Assembly (NCBI RefSeq): GCF_014842995.1
Contig: NZ_JACYXL010000004.1
Coordinates: 62,001 to 126,000 of the forward strand
DNA length: 64,000 bases
DNA from: Rhodanobacter sp. 7MK24
GTDB lineage: Bacteria; Pseudomonadota; Gammaproteobacteria; Xanthomonadales; Rhodanobacteraceae
Reading direction: 5' to 3'
Part shown: positions 1-10,373 of the stretch, piece by piece
Position numbering within the stretch: position 1 is the stretch's first letter
How the letters are laid out: the number at the start of each line of letters is the position of its first letter
Notes under the pieces: model-generated
The model's database searches: none
What the model saw: the letters and a program-made list of their open reading frames with translations, nothing else
Told to the model about the DNA's origin: nothing
Made by a program: the position numbers and the translations under genes

Positions 1-702
1 GAGGCGGGCGTGGAATGCTTCGTGCTGATTTCCACGGACAAGGCGGTCAATCCCACCAGCGTGATGGGCGCATGCAAGCGCATTGCCGAAATCTGGTGCC
101 AGAACCTCGACGCGCACGCCAGCACCCGTTTCATGACCGTGCGTTTTGGCAACGTGCTCGATTCGGCTGGTTCGGTCGTGCCGTTGTTCCGCAAACAGAT
201 CCGCGATGGCGGCCCGGTCACCGTGACCCATCCGGAAGTTTCGCGCTACTTCATGACCATCCCGGAGGCCTGCCAGTTGATCTTGCAGGCGGCCAGCCTC
301 GGCAAGGGCGGCGAGATCTTCGCGCTCGATATGGGCGAGCCGATGAAGATTCGCGATCTTGCCGAGCAGATGATCCGGCTGGCCGGCAAGAAGCCGGGCA
401 GCGAGGTGCCCATCGTTTTCACCGGCCTGCGGGCAGGCGAGAAGCTGTTCGAGGAACTGTTCCATCCGCTCGAACAGTACAGCGCCACCACGCACGCCAA
501 GATCTTCCTGGCCCAGCATCGCCAAGTACCGTGGGAGCTGTTGCAAGCCACGATGCACAAGGCGGCCGACATGGTCGCAACAGATAACGACGAAGAGTTG
601 CGGCGATGCGTGTCCGGCTTGTTGCCGTCGTTCCGCTGGAGCGAAGCGCCGCAACCCGACAACGTGGTGTCGATCCGCCGCCACGAAACAGGAGAGAAGT
701 GA
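1..702 (+). CDS. Nucleotide-sugar epimerase/4,6-dehydratase (CapD/WbpM type), 3' part
   Basis: This is the C-terminal part (about 233 codons) of a gene whose start lies before the window; frame 1 is open from base 1. The visible protein begins with a short-chain dehydrogenase segment containing [17 protein letters not shown], the signature of membrane-linked FlaA1/CapD/WbpM nucleotide-sugar dehydratases, followed by [17 protein letters not shown] and [12 protein letters not shown], also typical of that family. These enzymes convert UDP-GlcNAc to a 4-keto-6-deoxy sugar for O-antigen, capsule or glycan synthesis. The stop codon abuts the galU start, so the two are probably co-transcribed. The exact sugar substrate cannot be told from this fragment. 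Confidence 0.9.
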   Translation, partial: EAGVECFVLISTDKAVNPTSVMGACKRIAEIWCQNLDAHASTRFMTVRFGNVLDSAGSVVPLFRKQIRDGGPVTVTHPEVSRYFMTIPEACQLILQAASLGKGGEIFALDMGEPMKIRDLAEQMIRLAGKKPGSEVPIVFTGLRAGEKLFEELFHPLEQYSATTHAKIFLAQHRQVPWELLQATMHKAADMVATDNDEELRRCVSGLLPSFRWSEAPQPDNVVSIRRHETGEK

Positions 703-1578
703 GTGAGCAAGCCCTTGCGCAAAGTGGTCTTCCCCGTGGCCGGCCTGGGCACGCGCTTCCTGCCCGCCACCAAGGTGGTGGCCAAGGAAATGCTGCCGGT
801 GCTGGACAAGCCATTGATCCAGTATGCGGTGGACGAAGCGGTCGATGCCGGTGCCGATACGCTGATCTTCGTCACCAACCGCTACAAGCACGCCATCGCC
901 GACTACTTCGACAAAGCCTACGAACTGGAGGCCAAGTTGCAGGAGAAGGGCAAGGACGCGCTTCTGGCGCTGGTGCAGGGCACGCTTCCGAAACACGTGC
1001 GCGCGATCTTCGTCACCCAGCCCGAGGCACTGGGCTTGGGGCATGCCGTGCTGTGCGCCAAGCCCGTGGTGGGCGACGAGCCGTTCGGCGTGGTCTTGCC
1101 CGACGACCTCATCTGGAACGGTGCCGGCAAGGGCGCGCTGCGCCAGATGGCCGAATTGGGCCAACGCGAAGGTGCCGGCGTGATCGCGGTGGAAGAAGTG
1201 CCGCAGAACGAAACCGACAAATACGGCATCGTGGACGCCACGCGAATCGACGAGCGCAGCGCGCAGATCCGCCACATGGTTGAAAAGCCCAAGCCGGCCG
1301 ATGCGCCGTCGAACCTGGCCGTGGTGGGGCGTTACGTGCTGCCGGGCCGGATTTTCCAGTTGCTGGAGCAGACCACGCCGGGCGCGGGTGGCGAGATCCA
1401 GCTCACCGACGCGATCGATACCTTGCTGAAGGAACAGGGCAAGGTGCTGGCGTACCGCTTCGAGGGCACGCGTTTCGACTGCGGCAACAAGGCAGGGCTG
1501 GTACGCGCCACCATGCACATGGCGCTGCAGGATCCGAGCCTGGCGCCGGTGGTGCGCGAGATCGCCGCTACGCTCTGA
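703..1578 (+). CDS. galU: UTP-glucose-1-phosphate uridylyltransferase
   Basis: A protein of 291 residues, normal for GalU. It makes UDP-glucose from UTP and glucose 1-phosphate for polysaccharide and lipopolysaccharide synthesis in the cytoplasm. The N-terminus carries the nucleotidyltransferase signature GLGTRFLPATK followed by KEMLPVLDKPLIQYAV. Further family motifs are LPDDLIWN and VEKPKP, with CGNKAG near the end. The start is GTG at 703, directly after the TGA of the preceding gene, with GGAGAG at 691-696 as ribosome binding site. Together with the upstream dehydratase it forms a nucleotide-sugar unit. Confidence 0.97.
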   Translation: MSKPLRKVVFPVAGLGTRFLPATKVVAKEMLPVLDKPLIQYAVDEAVDAGADTLIFVTNRYKHAIADYFDKAYELEAKLQEKGKDALLALVQGTLPKHVRAIFVTQPEALGLGHAVLCAKPVVGDEPFGVVLPDDLIWNGAGKGALRQMAELGQREGAGVIAVEEVPQNETDKYGIVDATRIDERSAQIRHMVEKPKPADAPSNLAVVGRYVLPGRIFQLLEQTTPGAGGEIQLTDAIDTLLKEQGKVLAYRFEGTRFDCGNKAGLVRATMHMALQDPSLAPVVREIAATL

Positions 1579-1673
1579 CCGCCGTCGCTGGTTGGCGCGG
1601 CATGGCCGTGCCAGAATCGCGGCTGCGTCCTGCCATATTCATGGTGCAGGATGCGCATGGGGAAATCCATCCA

Positions 1674-1704
1674 ATCAGGCCTCGCATGCCGTGCGGGGCC
1701 TGAT
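1674..1704. other. Hairpin between galU and the macroglobulin gene
   Basis: ATCAGGCC at 1674-1681 pairs with GGCCTGAT at 1697-1704, and CGCA pairs with TGCG inside, giving a long GC-rich stem with a small loop. No run of T follows, so it is not a classical intrinsic terminator. It could slow transcription from galU or stabilise an mRNA end. The rest of the 196-base gap shows nothing recognisable. Confidence 0.5.
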
Positions 1705-1774
1705 CATGTGGCAGGAGCCCCGACACCGGCCGCAAGGGCCGGCGTCATTCGACGGATGAATCGAGGGAAGCATC

Positions 1775-4700
1775 ATGGATCTGCTGCGTTTCCTGCTCCT
1801 GTTGCCAGTGCGCCTGCTGCGCATGGCGGGGCATGTCCTTGGCTGGATCTTGCGGCCGCTGCTCGGCAACGTGCAATGGTCGGCGCCCGGCTGGATGCAT
1901 GTCGTGCGCCGCAATCCGTTGCGTTCGGCCGGTACCTTGCTGGCGGCAGTCGTGTTGGCTGGCGGTGGCTGGTACGGCTGGCGCTGGTACCAGAACCGAC
2001 CGCGTCCGCCGCAGCCGCAGCAGATCACCTGGACGGTGCAGGCACCGGCGCTCACCGACTACGGCAAGCAACCGGTCGTGGTGCATCCGCTGGAGCTCGC
2101 GTTCTCGGGATCGGCGGCGCCGATCGAGCGCGTCGGCAAGCCGGTGACCGAAGGCATTGCCATGAGCCCGGACACCAAGGGCCAATGGACCTGGGTGGAC
2201 GACCATACCTTGCGCTTTACGCCCGCGGCGGACTGGCCGATCGGCCAGCACTACAAGGTGCGCTTCGACGTGCGCAAGACCTTCGCGCCGCAGGCCTTGA
2301 TGGCGGATGACGGCTTCGAGTTCGACACTGCACCCTTCACCGCCACGCTGGGACGGGGCGAGTTCTACCAGGACCCGCAGGACGCCACCGCCAAGCAGGT
2401 GATCATGCCGGTGGACTTCAGCTATCCCATCGATGCCGCGCAATTCGAACGGCGCATCGCGCTGGCTCTGGCCGACAAGGATGGCAAGCGCGGCGACACG
2501 CTGAAGTACACCGTGACCTACGACCAGACCCGCCTGCATGCATGGATCCACTCGCAGCCGTTGGCCTTGCCGCACGACGACGGCGCGGTGGCGGTCACGA
2601 TCGACAGCGGCGTGCGCAGCACGCGTGGCGGCATGGGCACCAAGGATCCGCTCAAGGCCAGTGTGCGCATCCCCGGCCTCTACAGCCTCACGGTGGACGA
2701 TATTTCACCCACGCTGGTGAACAACGACAAGTACGAACCCGAACAGGTGATGGTGGCCAACTTCAGCGGCGCGGTACGCAGCAGCGACGTGGCTGACGTG
2801 ACCCAGGCCTGGGTGTTGCCGGCGAACAAGCCGGGTGAGCGGGCTTCCTACGATGGCAAGCCTTACGAGTGGGATGTATCCGAGGTTGGCGAGGACGTGC
2901 TGCGCAAGTCGCAGGTGCTCAAGCTCGACGTGGTGCCCACCGAGAACGACTATCAGGAGTTGCAGAGCTTCAAATACCAGGCCACGCCGGGGCAGCGCGT
3001 CTACGTGCGCATTGGCAAGGACGTGAAGTCCTTCGGTGGCTACGTGCTGGGCCGGCCGGTGGCGCGCGTGTTCACCGTGCCGGATTATCCCAAGCTGCTG
3101 CGCTTCATGGCGGACGGTTCGCTGCTGTCACTGGGTGGCAGCAAGCGCGTCTCGGTGGTCTCGCGCAACATGCCTGGCATGCGCGTGGAGATCGGCCGCG
3201 TGCTGCCCGACCAGTTGCAGCATCTGGTCAGCCTCAATTCGGGCGACTACAGCCATCCGCAGTTGCCTTATGACTTCGACGAGGGTCACATCGTCGAACG
3301 TTACGAGATCAAGCGTTCGTTTCCGCAAGGCGGCCCGAGCCAGGCGCATTACGAGGGTGTCGACCTCGGTCAATACCTCAAGCCGGGACGTCGCGGCGTG
3401 TTCTGGCTGCACCTTTCCAGTTACGACCCGGCCGCCGCTGCCAAGCGCGCGGACGAGGCGGTGAAGGCACGCGCGCTCGCGCAGCAGGGCCTGGCGCCTG
3501 CACCCGGTCGATCCGCGGCGGCGCCGGCTGCTGCAACCACGGTAGCGGCAGCCGACGACGCTGCAGACAACGCAGGTGACAACAATGAAGGCGACAACGG
3601 CGATGGCAACAACGATGCCTCGCCCAGCGACAACCGCCTCATCGTGGTCACCGACCTCGGCATGTTGGTGAAGCAGGCGCTGGACGGGAGCCAGGATGTG
3701 TTCGTGCAATCCATCGGCAACGGCCAACCGGTGGCAGGCGCCAGCGTGTCGGTGCTTGCGGTAAACGGGCAGACGCTCTTCACGCAGACCACCGGCGCCG
3801 AAGGCGTGGTGCATTTCCCCAGCCTCAAGGGGCTGGACCGCGAGAAGAAGCCCGCGCTCTACGTGGTGAGCAAGGGCGAGGATCTTTCCTTCCTGCCGGT
3901 AGGCAGCTCCGACCGCCAGCTCGACTTCTCGCGCTTCGACATCGGTGGCGAGGCAAATGCGGCAAACGCCGGCCAGCTCAGCGGTTATCTGTTTTCCGAC
4001 CGCGGCATCTATCGTCCCGGCGATACCTTTCACATCGGCCTGATCGTGCGCGCCGCGGAATGGGCGCGCAACGTGGCGGGCATTCCGCTGCAGGCCGAGA
4101 TCGTCGACCCGCGCGGCGTCACGGTGAAGCAGCAGCCCTTGGCGATGGACTCCAGCGGCTTCGGCGAATTGAGCTACACGCCGGCGGAAACCGCGCCCAC
4201 CGGCACGTGGGCGGTGAACCTCTACATCGTGCGCGGGGGTAAGGCCGATACGCAGATCGGCAGCACCACGGTGCAGGTGAAGGAATTCCTGCCCGACCGC
4301 ATGAAGGTGAGCGCCAAGCTCTCTCAGCAGGTCGCCGAGGGTTGGGTGAAGCCTGACCAGCTCAAGGGCCTGGTCGATGCGCAGAACCTGTTCGGCACGC
4401 CCGCCGCGGATCGCCGCGTGGAAGCCTCGCTCACGCTGCGTCCGGCGTGGCCGGCATTCCACAGCTGGCCGGACTACCACTTCTACGACATCCGCCGTGC
4501 CAAGGAGGGTTACGAGGAGAACCTTGCCGACGGCAAGACCGACGACAAGGGCCATGCCGAATTCGACCTCGACCTCAAGAAATACGCCGACGCCACCTAC
4601 CAGCTCTACTTCCTCGCCAAAGCGCACGAAGCGGACGGCGGCCGTAGCGTGGCCGCTGCCACGCAGACCCTGGTGTCCTCGAACGACTGGCTGGTGGGCT

Positions 4701-7700
4701 ACAAGAGCGACGACGCGCTGGACTACGTGAGCCGCAATGCAGAGCGCAAGGTGCGCCTGGTGGCGATCGGCCCCGATGCGAAATCCATCGCGCTGGACGG
4801 TCTCAAGGCGCAATTGGTCGAGCGCCGCTACGTCTCGATACTCACCAAGCAGGACTCCGGCGTCTACAAGTACGAGTCCAAGCTCAAGGAAATCCCGGTG
4901 GACGAGAAGCCGCTGGCGATTCCCGCGGGCGGCATGGATTACGCGCTCGCCACGGACAAGCCCGGCGACTACGCACTGCTGATCCTGCGTGGCAACGACC
5001 GCAAGGAGGTCAACCGCGTCAGCTATTCGGTGGCTGGCAACGCCAATTTGTCGCGTTCGCTGGATCGCAATGCCGAACTGCAACTAAGCCTGGACAAGCA
5101 GGACTACAAGCCTGGCGACACCATCCATATCGCCGTGCACGCGCCGTACGCGGGCAGCGGCCTGATCACCATCGAGCGCGACAAGGTCTACGCACACGCG
5201 TGGTTCCATGCCGACACCACCAGTTCGGTGCAGAGCATCACCTTGCCCAAGGACTTCGAAGGCAACGGCTACGTCAACGTGCAGTTCGTGCGCGACCCGT
5301 CCTCCGACGAGGTCTTCATGAGTCCGCTGTCCTACGGCGTGGAGCCGTTCTCCGTGAACCTCGACGCGCGGCGCGATGCACTGACGGTGGACACGCCCGC
5401 GCTGGTGAAACCGGGCGACACCGTGACCTTCAAGCTGCACGCGGCGCAACCGGCCAGGGTGGTGCTGTTCGCGGTGGACGAAGGCATCCTGCAGGTGGCG
5501 CGCTACAAGCTGGGCGACCCGCTGCAGTACTTCTTCCGAAAGAAGATGCTCGAGGTGAAGACCTCGCAGATCCTCGACCTGATCCTGCCCGAGTTCGAGA
5601 AGCTGATGGCGCTGTCCGCCGCTGCCGGTGGCGATGCCGACGCGGCGATCAGCCGCCAGCTCAACCCGTTCAAGCGCAAGCGCGACAAGCCGGTGGCCTA
5701 CTGGTCGGGCATCGTCGACGTCGATGGCGAGAAGGACTTCAGCTACACGGTTCCCGACTATTTCAACGGCCGCGTGCGTGTGATGGCCGTGGCGGTGTCG
5801 CCTGACCGCATTGGTACGTGGGAGGGCGCCACCACGGTGCGCGGCGACTTTGTGCTTTCGCCCAACGTGCCGACCACGATGGCCCCAGGGGACGAGGCCG
5901 AGGTGAGCGTGGGCGTGGCCAACAACCTCACGGACATCGGCACGAAGGCGGTACCGGTGGCAGTAACGCTGCAGACCGGTTCACAGCTGCAGGTGCTGGG
6001 GCCGGCCACGCAGGACGTGAGCCTCGCCTCGATGCGCGAAGGCGTGCTGCGCTTCCGCGTCAGGGCAACCGACAAGTTGGGTTCCGGCCATCTGGGCTTC
6101 GCCGCCAGCTATGGAGGCAAGTCGGCACAGCAGGGCATTGACGTGTCGGTGCGGCCGGCATCGGCCTATCGCACCCAGGTCGACGTGGGCCGCGTGGAAT
6201 CGGGCAGCCTGGCCGACCTGAAGCCGCTGCGTCCGCTGTACGACGCCTACGCCTCGCGTGATGCGGCGATCTCCTCCTTGCCAGTCGTGCTGGCGCAAGG
6301 CATCACCAGCTATCTGGTGAACTACCAGAACTACTGCAGCGAGCAGATCGTGAGTTCGGCGATGCCGCGGCTGGTGGTGTCGAAGTGGCCGGTGGTGCCG
6401 GTGTTCGCGCACGCGTTGCAGCCGGCCTTCGGCGACAAGACCATCAGCAACGACCAGGCACTGGCGAACTTCCTCGACGTGCTGCACTCGCGGCAGAACG
6501 GTGCTGGCGGTTTCGGCCTCTGGTCGGCCACGCCGGATGCCGAACCGTTCGTCTCCGATTACGCGATGAACTTCCTGATCGAGGCGCGCGAACGCGGCAT
6601 GGTGGTGCCGCAGGATATGCTCGACGCCGGCAACCAGTACCTCAGGCAACTGGCCGCCAACGACAGCATGGACACGCTGGACCAGCTGCGCGAGCGTGCC
6701 TACGCCGTGTACCTGCTGACCCGCCAGGGCAACGTCACCACCAATGAGTTGGCCGCGGTGCAGAAGCGTCTGCAGGACCAGTATCCGAAGGATTGGACGA
6801 ATGACCTGGCCGCCGCATGGCTGGCTGCTTCGTACAAGCTGCTCAAGCAGGATGCCGAGGCGAATCGCCTGATGGCAGGGCCGCTCAAGCTGCTCACCCG
6901 CGCCAAGGCCGCCGAGGACTTCGACTATGGCTACTACTACGACCCGCTGACCCGCGATGCCAGTGTGCTTTACCTGATCGCCAAACACTTCCCGCAGGAG
7001 GCGAAGTCGCTGCCCTCGCGCGTGTTCGAGAACGTCTCGTGGCCGCTCGCGCACAACGACTACAACACCTTGTCGTCCGCGATGACCGTACTGGCGCTGG
7101 ACAGTTACGCGCACGACACCGCCGCCGGCCTGGACAAGCTGGGCATCGCCGAAGTGCTGGCCGACGGCAGCGCCAAGCCCATCGGCCAGGCGCAAGGCGG
7201 CATGTTGCTGGGCGGTAGTTGGGACGGTGTGGCGAAGGCGCTGCGCTTCACTAACCAGGGCAGCCTGCCGGCATGGCGCATCGCCACGCAGGGCGGCTAT
7301 GACCGCAGCAGCTCGAAGGAGGCGATCAAGAACGGCATCGAGATCGTGCGCGAGTACACCAGCACCGACGGCAAGGCACTGGACAAGATCACGGTGGGCG
7401 AGGAAATCGACGTGCACATCAAGATCCGCGCCACCGGCGACGAGGGCGTGGGCAACGTGGCCATCGTCGATCTGCTGCCGGGCGGGTTCGATCCGGTGAT
7501 CCAGCCGCCACCTGCGGTACAGGCGGACAGCAATACGGCCGGCGACAACGGCAGTGGCGACGACAACAGCAACAGCGATGGCAGCGACACGCCCAAGCCT
7601 GCCGCGTGGCGTTCGCCCATCGGTCTTGACTCATCGACCTGGCAGCCCGAGTACGCGGACATTCGCGAGGATCGCGTGGTGATCTACGGCACGGCCACGC

Positions 7701-7846
7701 CGGACGTGCGTGAGTTCGTCTATCGCATCAAGGCCACCAACGCCGGCAAGTTCCAGGTCGCTCCGGCTTATGCCGAGCAGATGTACGACCGTGCCATCCA
7801 GGCACAGGCTCCCGGAGGCGCCGTGCTCGACGTGGTACAGCCGTGA
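1775..7846 (+). CDS. Bacterial alpha-2-macroglobulin family protein (MG domains, thioester)
   Basis: A protein of 2023 residues. The N-terminus has basic and hydrophobic segments with a probable membrane anchor at about residues 52-68, so the large domain should sit in the periplasm. The bait and macroglobulin domains are followed by the thioester motif CSEQ at residues 1521-1524, where Cys and Gln form the reactive bond that traps proteases. Bacterial homologues are thought to protect the envelope from proteases and usually neighbour pbpC, as here. Unlike many family members it has a membrane segment rather than a lipobox. Two Asp/Asn-rich linkers (about 591-619 and 1920-1938) are unusual. 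The start has GAGGGAAG upstream. Confidence 0.95.
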   Translation: MDLLRFLLLLPVRLLRMAGHVLGWILRPLLGNVQWSAPGWMHVVRRNPLRSAGTLLAAVVLAGGGWYGWRWYQNRPRPPQPQQITWTVQAPALTDYGKQPVVVHPLELAFSGSAAPIERVGKPVTEGIAMSPDTKGQWTWVDDHTLRFTPAADWPIGQHYKVRFDVRKTFAPQALMADDGFEFDTAPFTATLGRGEFYQDPQDATAKQVIMPVDFSYPIDAAQFERRIALALADKDGKRGDTLKYTVTYDQTRLHAWIHSQPLALPHDDGAVAVTIDSGVRSTRGGMGTKDPLKASVRIPGLYSLTVDDISPTLVNNDKYEPEQVMVANFSGAVRSSDVADVTQAWVLPANKPGERASYDGKPYEWDVSEVGEDVLRKSQVLKLDVVPTENDYQELQSFKYQATPGQRVYVRIGKDVKSFGGYVLGRPVARVFTVPDYPKLLRFMADGSLLSLGGSKRVSVVSRNMPGMRVEIGRVLPDQLQHLVSLNSGDYSHPQLPYDFDEGHIVERYEIKRSFPQGGPSQAHYEGVDLGQYLKPGRRGVFWLHLSSYDPAAAAKRADEAVKARALAQQGLAPAPGRSAAAPAAATTVAAADDAADNAGDNNEGDNGDGNNDASPSDNRLIVVTDLGMLVKQALDGSQDVFVQSIGNGQPVAGASVSVLAVNGQTLFTQTTGAEGVVHFPSLKGLDREKKPALYVVSKGEDLSFLPVGSSDRQLDFSRFDIGGEANAANAGQLSGYLFSDRGIYRPGDTFHIGLIVRAAEWARNVAGIPLQAEIVDPRGVTVKQQPLAMDSSGFGELSYTPAETAPTGTWAVNLYIVRGGKADTQIGSTTVQVKEFLPDRMKVSAKLSQQVAEGWVKPDQLKGLVDAQNLFGTPAADRRVEASLTLRPAWPAFHSWPDYHFYDIRRAKEGYEENLADGKTDDKGHAEFDLDLKKYADATYQLYFLAKAHEADGGRSVAAATQTLVSSNDWLVGYKSDDALDYVSRNAERKVRLVAIGPDAKSIALDGLKAQLVERRYVSILTKQDSGVYKYESKLKEIPVDEKPLAIPAGGMDYALATDKPGDYALLILRGNDRKEVNRVSYSVAGNANLSRSLDRNAELQLSLDKQDYKPGDTIHIAVHAPYAGSGLITIERDKVYAHAWFHADTTSSVQSITLPKDFEGNGYVNVQFVRDPSSDEVFMSPLSYGVEPFSVNLDARRDALTVDTPALVKPGDTVTFKLHAAQPARVVLFAVDEGILQVARYKLGDPLQYFFRKKMLEVKTSQILDLILPEFEKLMALSAAAGGDADAAISRQLNPFKRKRDKPVAYWSGIVDVDGEKDFSYTVPDYFNGRVRVMAVAVSPDRIGTWEGATTVRGDFVLSPNVPTTMAPGDEAEVSVGVANNLTDIGTKAVPVAVTLQTGSQLQVLGPATQDVSLASMREGVLRFRVRATDKLGSGHLGFAASYGGKSAQQGIDVSVRPASAYRTQVDVGRVESGSLADLKPLRPLYDAYASRDAAISSLPVVLAQGITSYLVNYQNYCSEQIVSSAMPRLVVSKWPVVPVFAHALQPAFGDKTISNDQALANFLDVLHSRQNGAGGFGLWSATPDAEPFVSDYAMNFLIEARERGMVVPQDMLDAGNQYLRQLAANDSMDTLDQLRERAYAVYLLTRQGNVTTNELAAVQKRLQDQYPKDWTNDLAAAWLAASYKLLKQDAEANRLMAGPLKLLTRAKAAEDFDYGYYYDPLTRDASVLYLIAKHFPQEAKSLPSRVFENVSWPLAHNDYNTLSSAMTVLALDSYAHDTAAGLDKLGIAEVLADGSAKPIGQAQGGMLLGGSWDGVAKALRFTNQGSLPAWRIATQGGYDRSSSKEAIKNGIEIVREYTSTDGKALDKITVGEEIDVHIKIRATGDEGVGNVAIVDLLPGGFDPVIQPPPAVQADSNTAGDNGSGDDNSNSDGSDTPKPAAWRSPIGLDSSTWQPEYADIREDRVVIYGTATPDVREFVYRIKATNAGKFQVAPAYAEQMYDRAIQAQAPGGAVLDVVQP

Positions 7847-7895
7847 TCCACAACCGTGAACACCCCTTCCTTGCCGGGGCACGCGGAGAGCTGCC

Positions 7896-10313
7896 ATGGA
7901 TGGCCGTGGTACCGGGGAGCGAGGCGACGGGTGGGGCGAGGAGCGGGTGTTCGCCATACGCTTGCTAAAGCGCCTGCTCATCCGCTGGCAGAACGGGTTG
8001 GTCGGCTTTGCGCTGCTGGCGGCTGTGCTCGTGGCTTGCCGCCTATGGCCGCACCAGCCATTGCGCGAGCGCCTGCCCAGTTCCACTGCGTTCTACGATG
8101 ACAGCGGCCACCTGCTGCGATTGACGCTTGCCAGCGACGAGCAATACCGCCAATGGGTGCCGTTGAAACAGGTCTCGCCGCAACTCGTGGAAGGCGTACT
8201 GTTGCACGAGGATCGCTGGTACTGGTGGCATCCGGGCTTCAATGCATGGGGCCTGCTGCGTGGCGGGTGGGTCACCTATGTGCGGCATCGCCATCCGCAA
8301 GGCGGCTCTACCATCACCATGCAGCTTGCGCGCCTGCTTTGGGGTCTGGATACGCGTACACCGTCGGGAAAATTGCGCCAGATCGCGCATGCGTTGCAGC
8401 TCGAGTTGTTCCATTCCAAGCGCGAGATCCTCGAGGCTTATCTCAACGACGCGCCCTACGGTAGCAACGTGCAAGGCGTGGGCGCGGCCAGCCTCGTGTA
8501 TTTCGGCAAGCCACCCAGCGACCTCACCCTGCCGGAAGCGCTGACGCTGGCGGTGATTCCGCAGGAGCCTTCGCGTCCGCTGCAGAAGGGCGGCGTGCTC
8601 ATCAATCCCGCCTTGGCGCGGGCACGCAACGATCTCTATGCGCGTTGGCTGCAAGAGCATCCGCGCGATGCCTCGTTCAAGCCGCTGTTCGACCTGCCGC
8701 TCACATTGCACCCCCTGGCCAGGTTGCCATTCGAGGCGCCGCATGCGGTGGACCAGTTGATCGCCGCGCAACGCGTGAGCGGCGAGCGCCTGCCGCCGCG
8801 CGTAGTCACAACCATCGATCTCGATTTGCAGCACAGCCTAGAACGGCAACTGTCCAACTATGTGCAGCGCAATGCCCCGCGCGGCATCCGCAATGCGGCT
8901 GCGCTGCTGATCGATACCCGCGATATGGGCATCAAGGCGATGGTGGGCTCGTCCAATTATTTCGACCCCGGCATCGAAGGGCAGAACAACGGCACGAACG
9001 CGAAGCGCTCGCCAGGCTCCGCACTCAAGCCCTTCATCTACGCATTGGGTTTCGATCAGGGTGTGCTGCATCCACAGACGGTGCTGCGCGACGTACCCAG
9101 TTCGTTCGGTCCCTATACGCCGGAAAATTTCGACGGGCATTTCCTCGGACCGATCACCGCCACCCAGGCGTTGATCCGCAGCCGCAACATCCCCGCCGTG
9201 TGGGTGGCCTCGCAGCTGCACCAGCCCAGCCTCTACGATTTCCTGCGGGAAGCCGGCATCAGCCGCCTCGCCAGCGAACAGCACTACGGTCTTGCCCTTG
9301 TGCTGGGCGGCGGCGAGGTGACCATGCAGGAACTGGGCGACCTCTACGCGATGCTTGCCAACCGCGGCGTGCTGCAGCCGTTGCGCCTGCGCGAGAGCGA
9401 CCCGCAGGTGGGCGGCACGCGCTTGCTGAGCGATGCATCCAGCTTCATGGTGATGGACATGCTGCGGCAGAACCCGCGTCCCGATGCGGCCTTCGGTGCA
9501 GAGAACACGCGCCTGCCGGTGTACTGGAAAACCGGTACCTCGTGGGCCTTCCACGATGCGTGGACGGCGGGCAGCTTCGGTCCCTACGTGCTGGTGGTGT
9601 GGGTGGGCAATTTCGATGGCTCGGCGAACCCCGCCTTCGTCGGCGTGGACGCCGCTGCGCCGCTGTTCTTCCAGGTGGTCGATGCGCTGCGGGCGGAACG
9701 CCCGCATATGCAGGAACCGTCGCGGCACATGCCGGCCAATCTCAAGCGCGTGGAAATCTGCCTCGCCAGCGGTGACCTGCCCAGCCAATGGTGTCCGCAG
9801 CGCGGCTGGACGTGGTTCATTCCCGGCAAGTCGCCGATCCGCGTGGACACCATCCACCGTCCGCTGGTGATCGACGATGCGACCGGCTTGCCCGCTTGCC
9901 CGCCGTACGCAGACAAGCACACCCACGTGGAAGTGTTCGAGTTCTGGCCGTCCGATCTTGCGCAGGTGTTCGCGCAGGCCGGCATCCCGCGGCGAAAGCC
10001 GCCGCAGAATCCGGCTTGCGTCGATGCAGGACGCCCGATCGGCTCGCCGCCGCAGATCACCTCGCCGCTGCGCGCCAGCACCTATGCGATGCGTCTCGGG
10101 CAGCGGGACAGGACGGCGATTGCGTTCACGGCTAACGCTGATGCCGACGTGCACGCACTGTACTGGTTCGTGGACGATGCCTACGTAGGGCAGGGCAGGC
10201 CCGGCAGCAGCCTGTTCTGGCAAGCGCACAACGCAGGCGATTACCGCGTGCGCGTGGTGGACGACCACGGGCGCAGCGATGAGCGGCCGCTGCAGGCGAG
10301 CCTGGTTCAATGA
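7896..10313 (+). CDS. pbpC: Penicillin-binding protein 1C (glycosyltransferase/transpeptidase)
   Basis: A bifunctional class A PBP of up to 805 residues (E. coli PBP1C is about 770). After a cytoplasmic N-terminus and a membrane helix (LVGFALLAAVLVA) comes the GT51 transglycosylase with catalytic Glu105 in HEDRWYWWHPG and the motif GGSTITMQ. The transpeptidase domain has Ser375-x-x-Lys378 (SALK), SRN and Lys545-Thr-Gly. The C-terminus matches the BiPBP_C extension of PBP1C. ATG at 7896 has GGAGAG five bases upstream; GTG at 7947 is a plausible alternative start with GAGGAG upstream. It lies 49 bases after the macroglobulin gene, its usual genomic partner, so joint transcription and a shared role in envelope repair are likely. 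Confidence 0.96.
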   Translation: MDGRGTGERGDGWGEERVFAIRLLKRLLIRWQNGLVGFALLAAVLVACRLWPHQPLRERLPSSTAFYDDSGHLLRLTLASDEQYRQWVPLKQVSPQLVEGVLLHEDRWYWWHPGFNAWGLLRGGWVTYVRHRHPQGGSTITMQLARLLWGLDTRTPSGKLRQIAHALQLELFHSKREILEAYLNDAPYGSNVQGVGAASLVYFGKPPSDLTLPEALTLAVIPQEPSRPLQKGGVLINPALARARNDLYARWLQEHPRDASFKPLFDLPLTLHPLARLPFEAPHAVDQLIAAQRVSGERLPPRVVTTIDLDLQHSLERQLSNYVQRNAPRGIRNAAALLIDTRDMGIKAMVGSSNYFDPGIEGQNNGTNAKRSPGSALKPFIYALGFDQGVLHPQTVLRDVPSSFGPYTPENFDGHFLGPITATQALIRSRNIPAVWVASQLHQPSLYDFLREAGISRLASEQHYGLALVLGGGEVTMQELGDLYAMLANRGVLQPLRLRESDPQVGGTRLLSDASSFMVMDMLRQNPRPDAAFGAENTRLPVYWKTGTSWAFHDAWTAGSFGPYVLVVWVGNFDGSANPAFVGVDAAAPLFFQVVDALRAERPHMQEPSRHMPANLKRVEICLASGDLPSQWCPQRGWTWFIPGKSPIRVDTIHRPLVIDDATGLPACPPYADKHTHVEVFEFWPSDLAQVFAQAGIPRRKPPQNPACVDAGRPIGSPPQITSPLRASTYAMRLGQRDRTAIAFTANADADVHALYWFVDDAYVGQGRPGSSLFWQAHNAGDYRVRVVDDHGRSDERPLQASLVQ

Positions 10314-10373
10314 GGCTGGCGCAATGAATAGGCTATGCTCGCTCGCCTTGCCGTCGCACAGGGGCGCTCGCGC

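Noticed and set aside
3128-5083. 651-residue minus-strand open frame
   Set aside because: It mirrors the macroglobulin gene; the residue pattern (His/Val/Arg-rich, no domain) is typical of antisense frames in GC-rich coding DNA.
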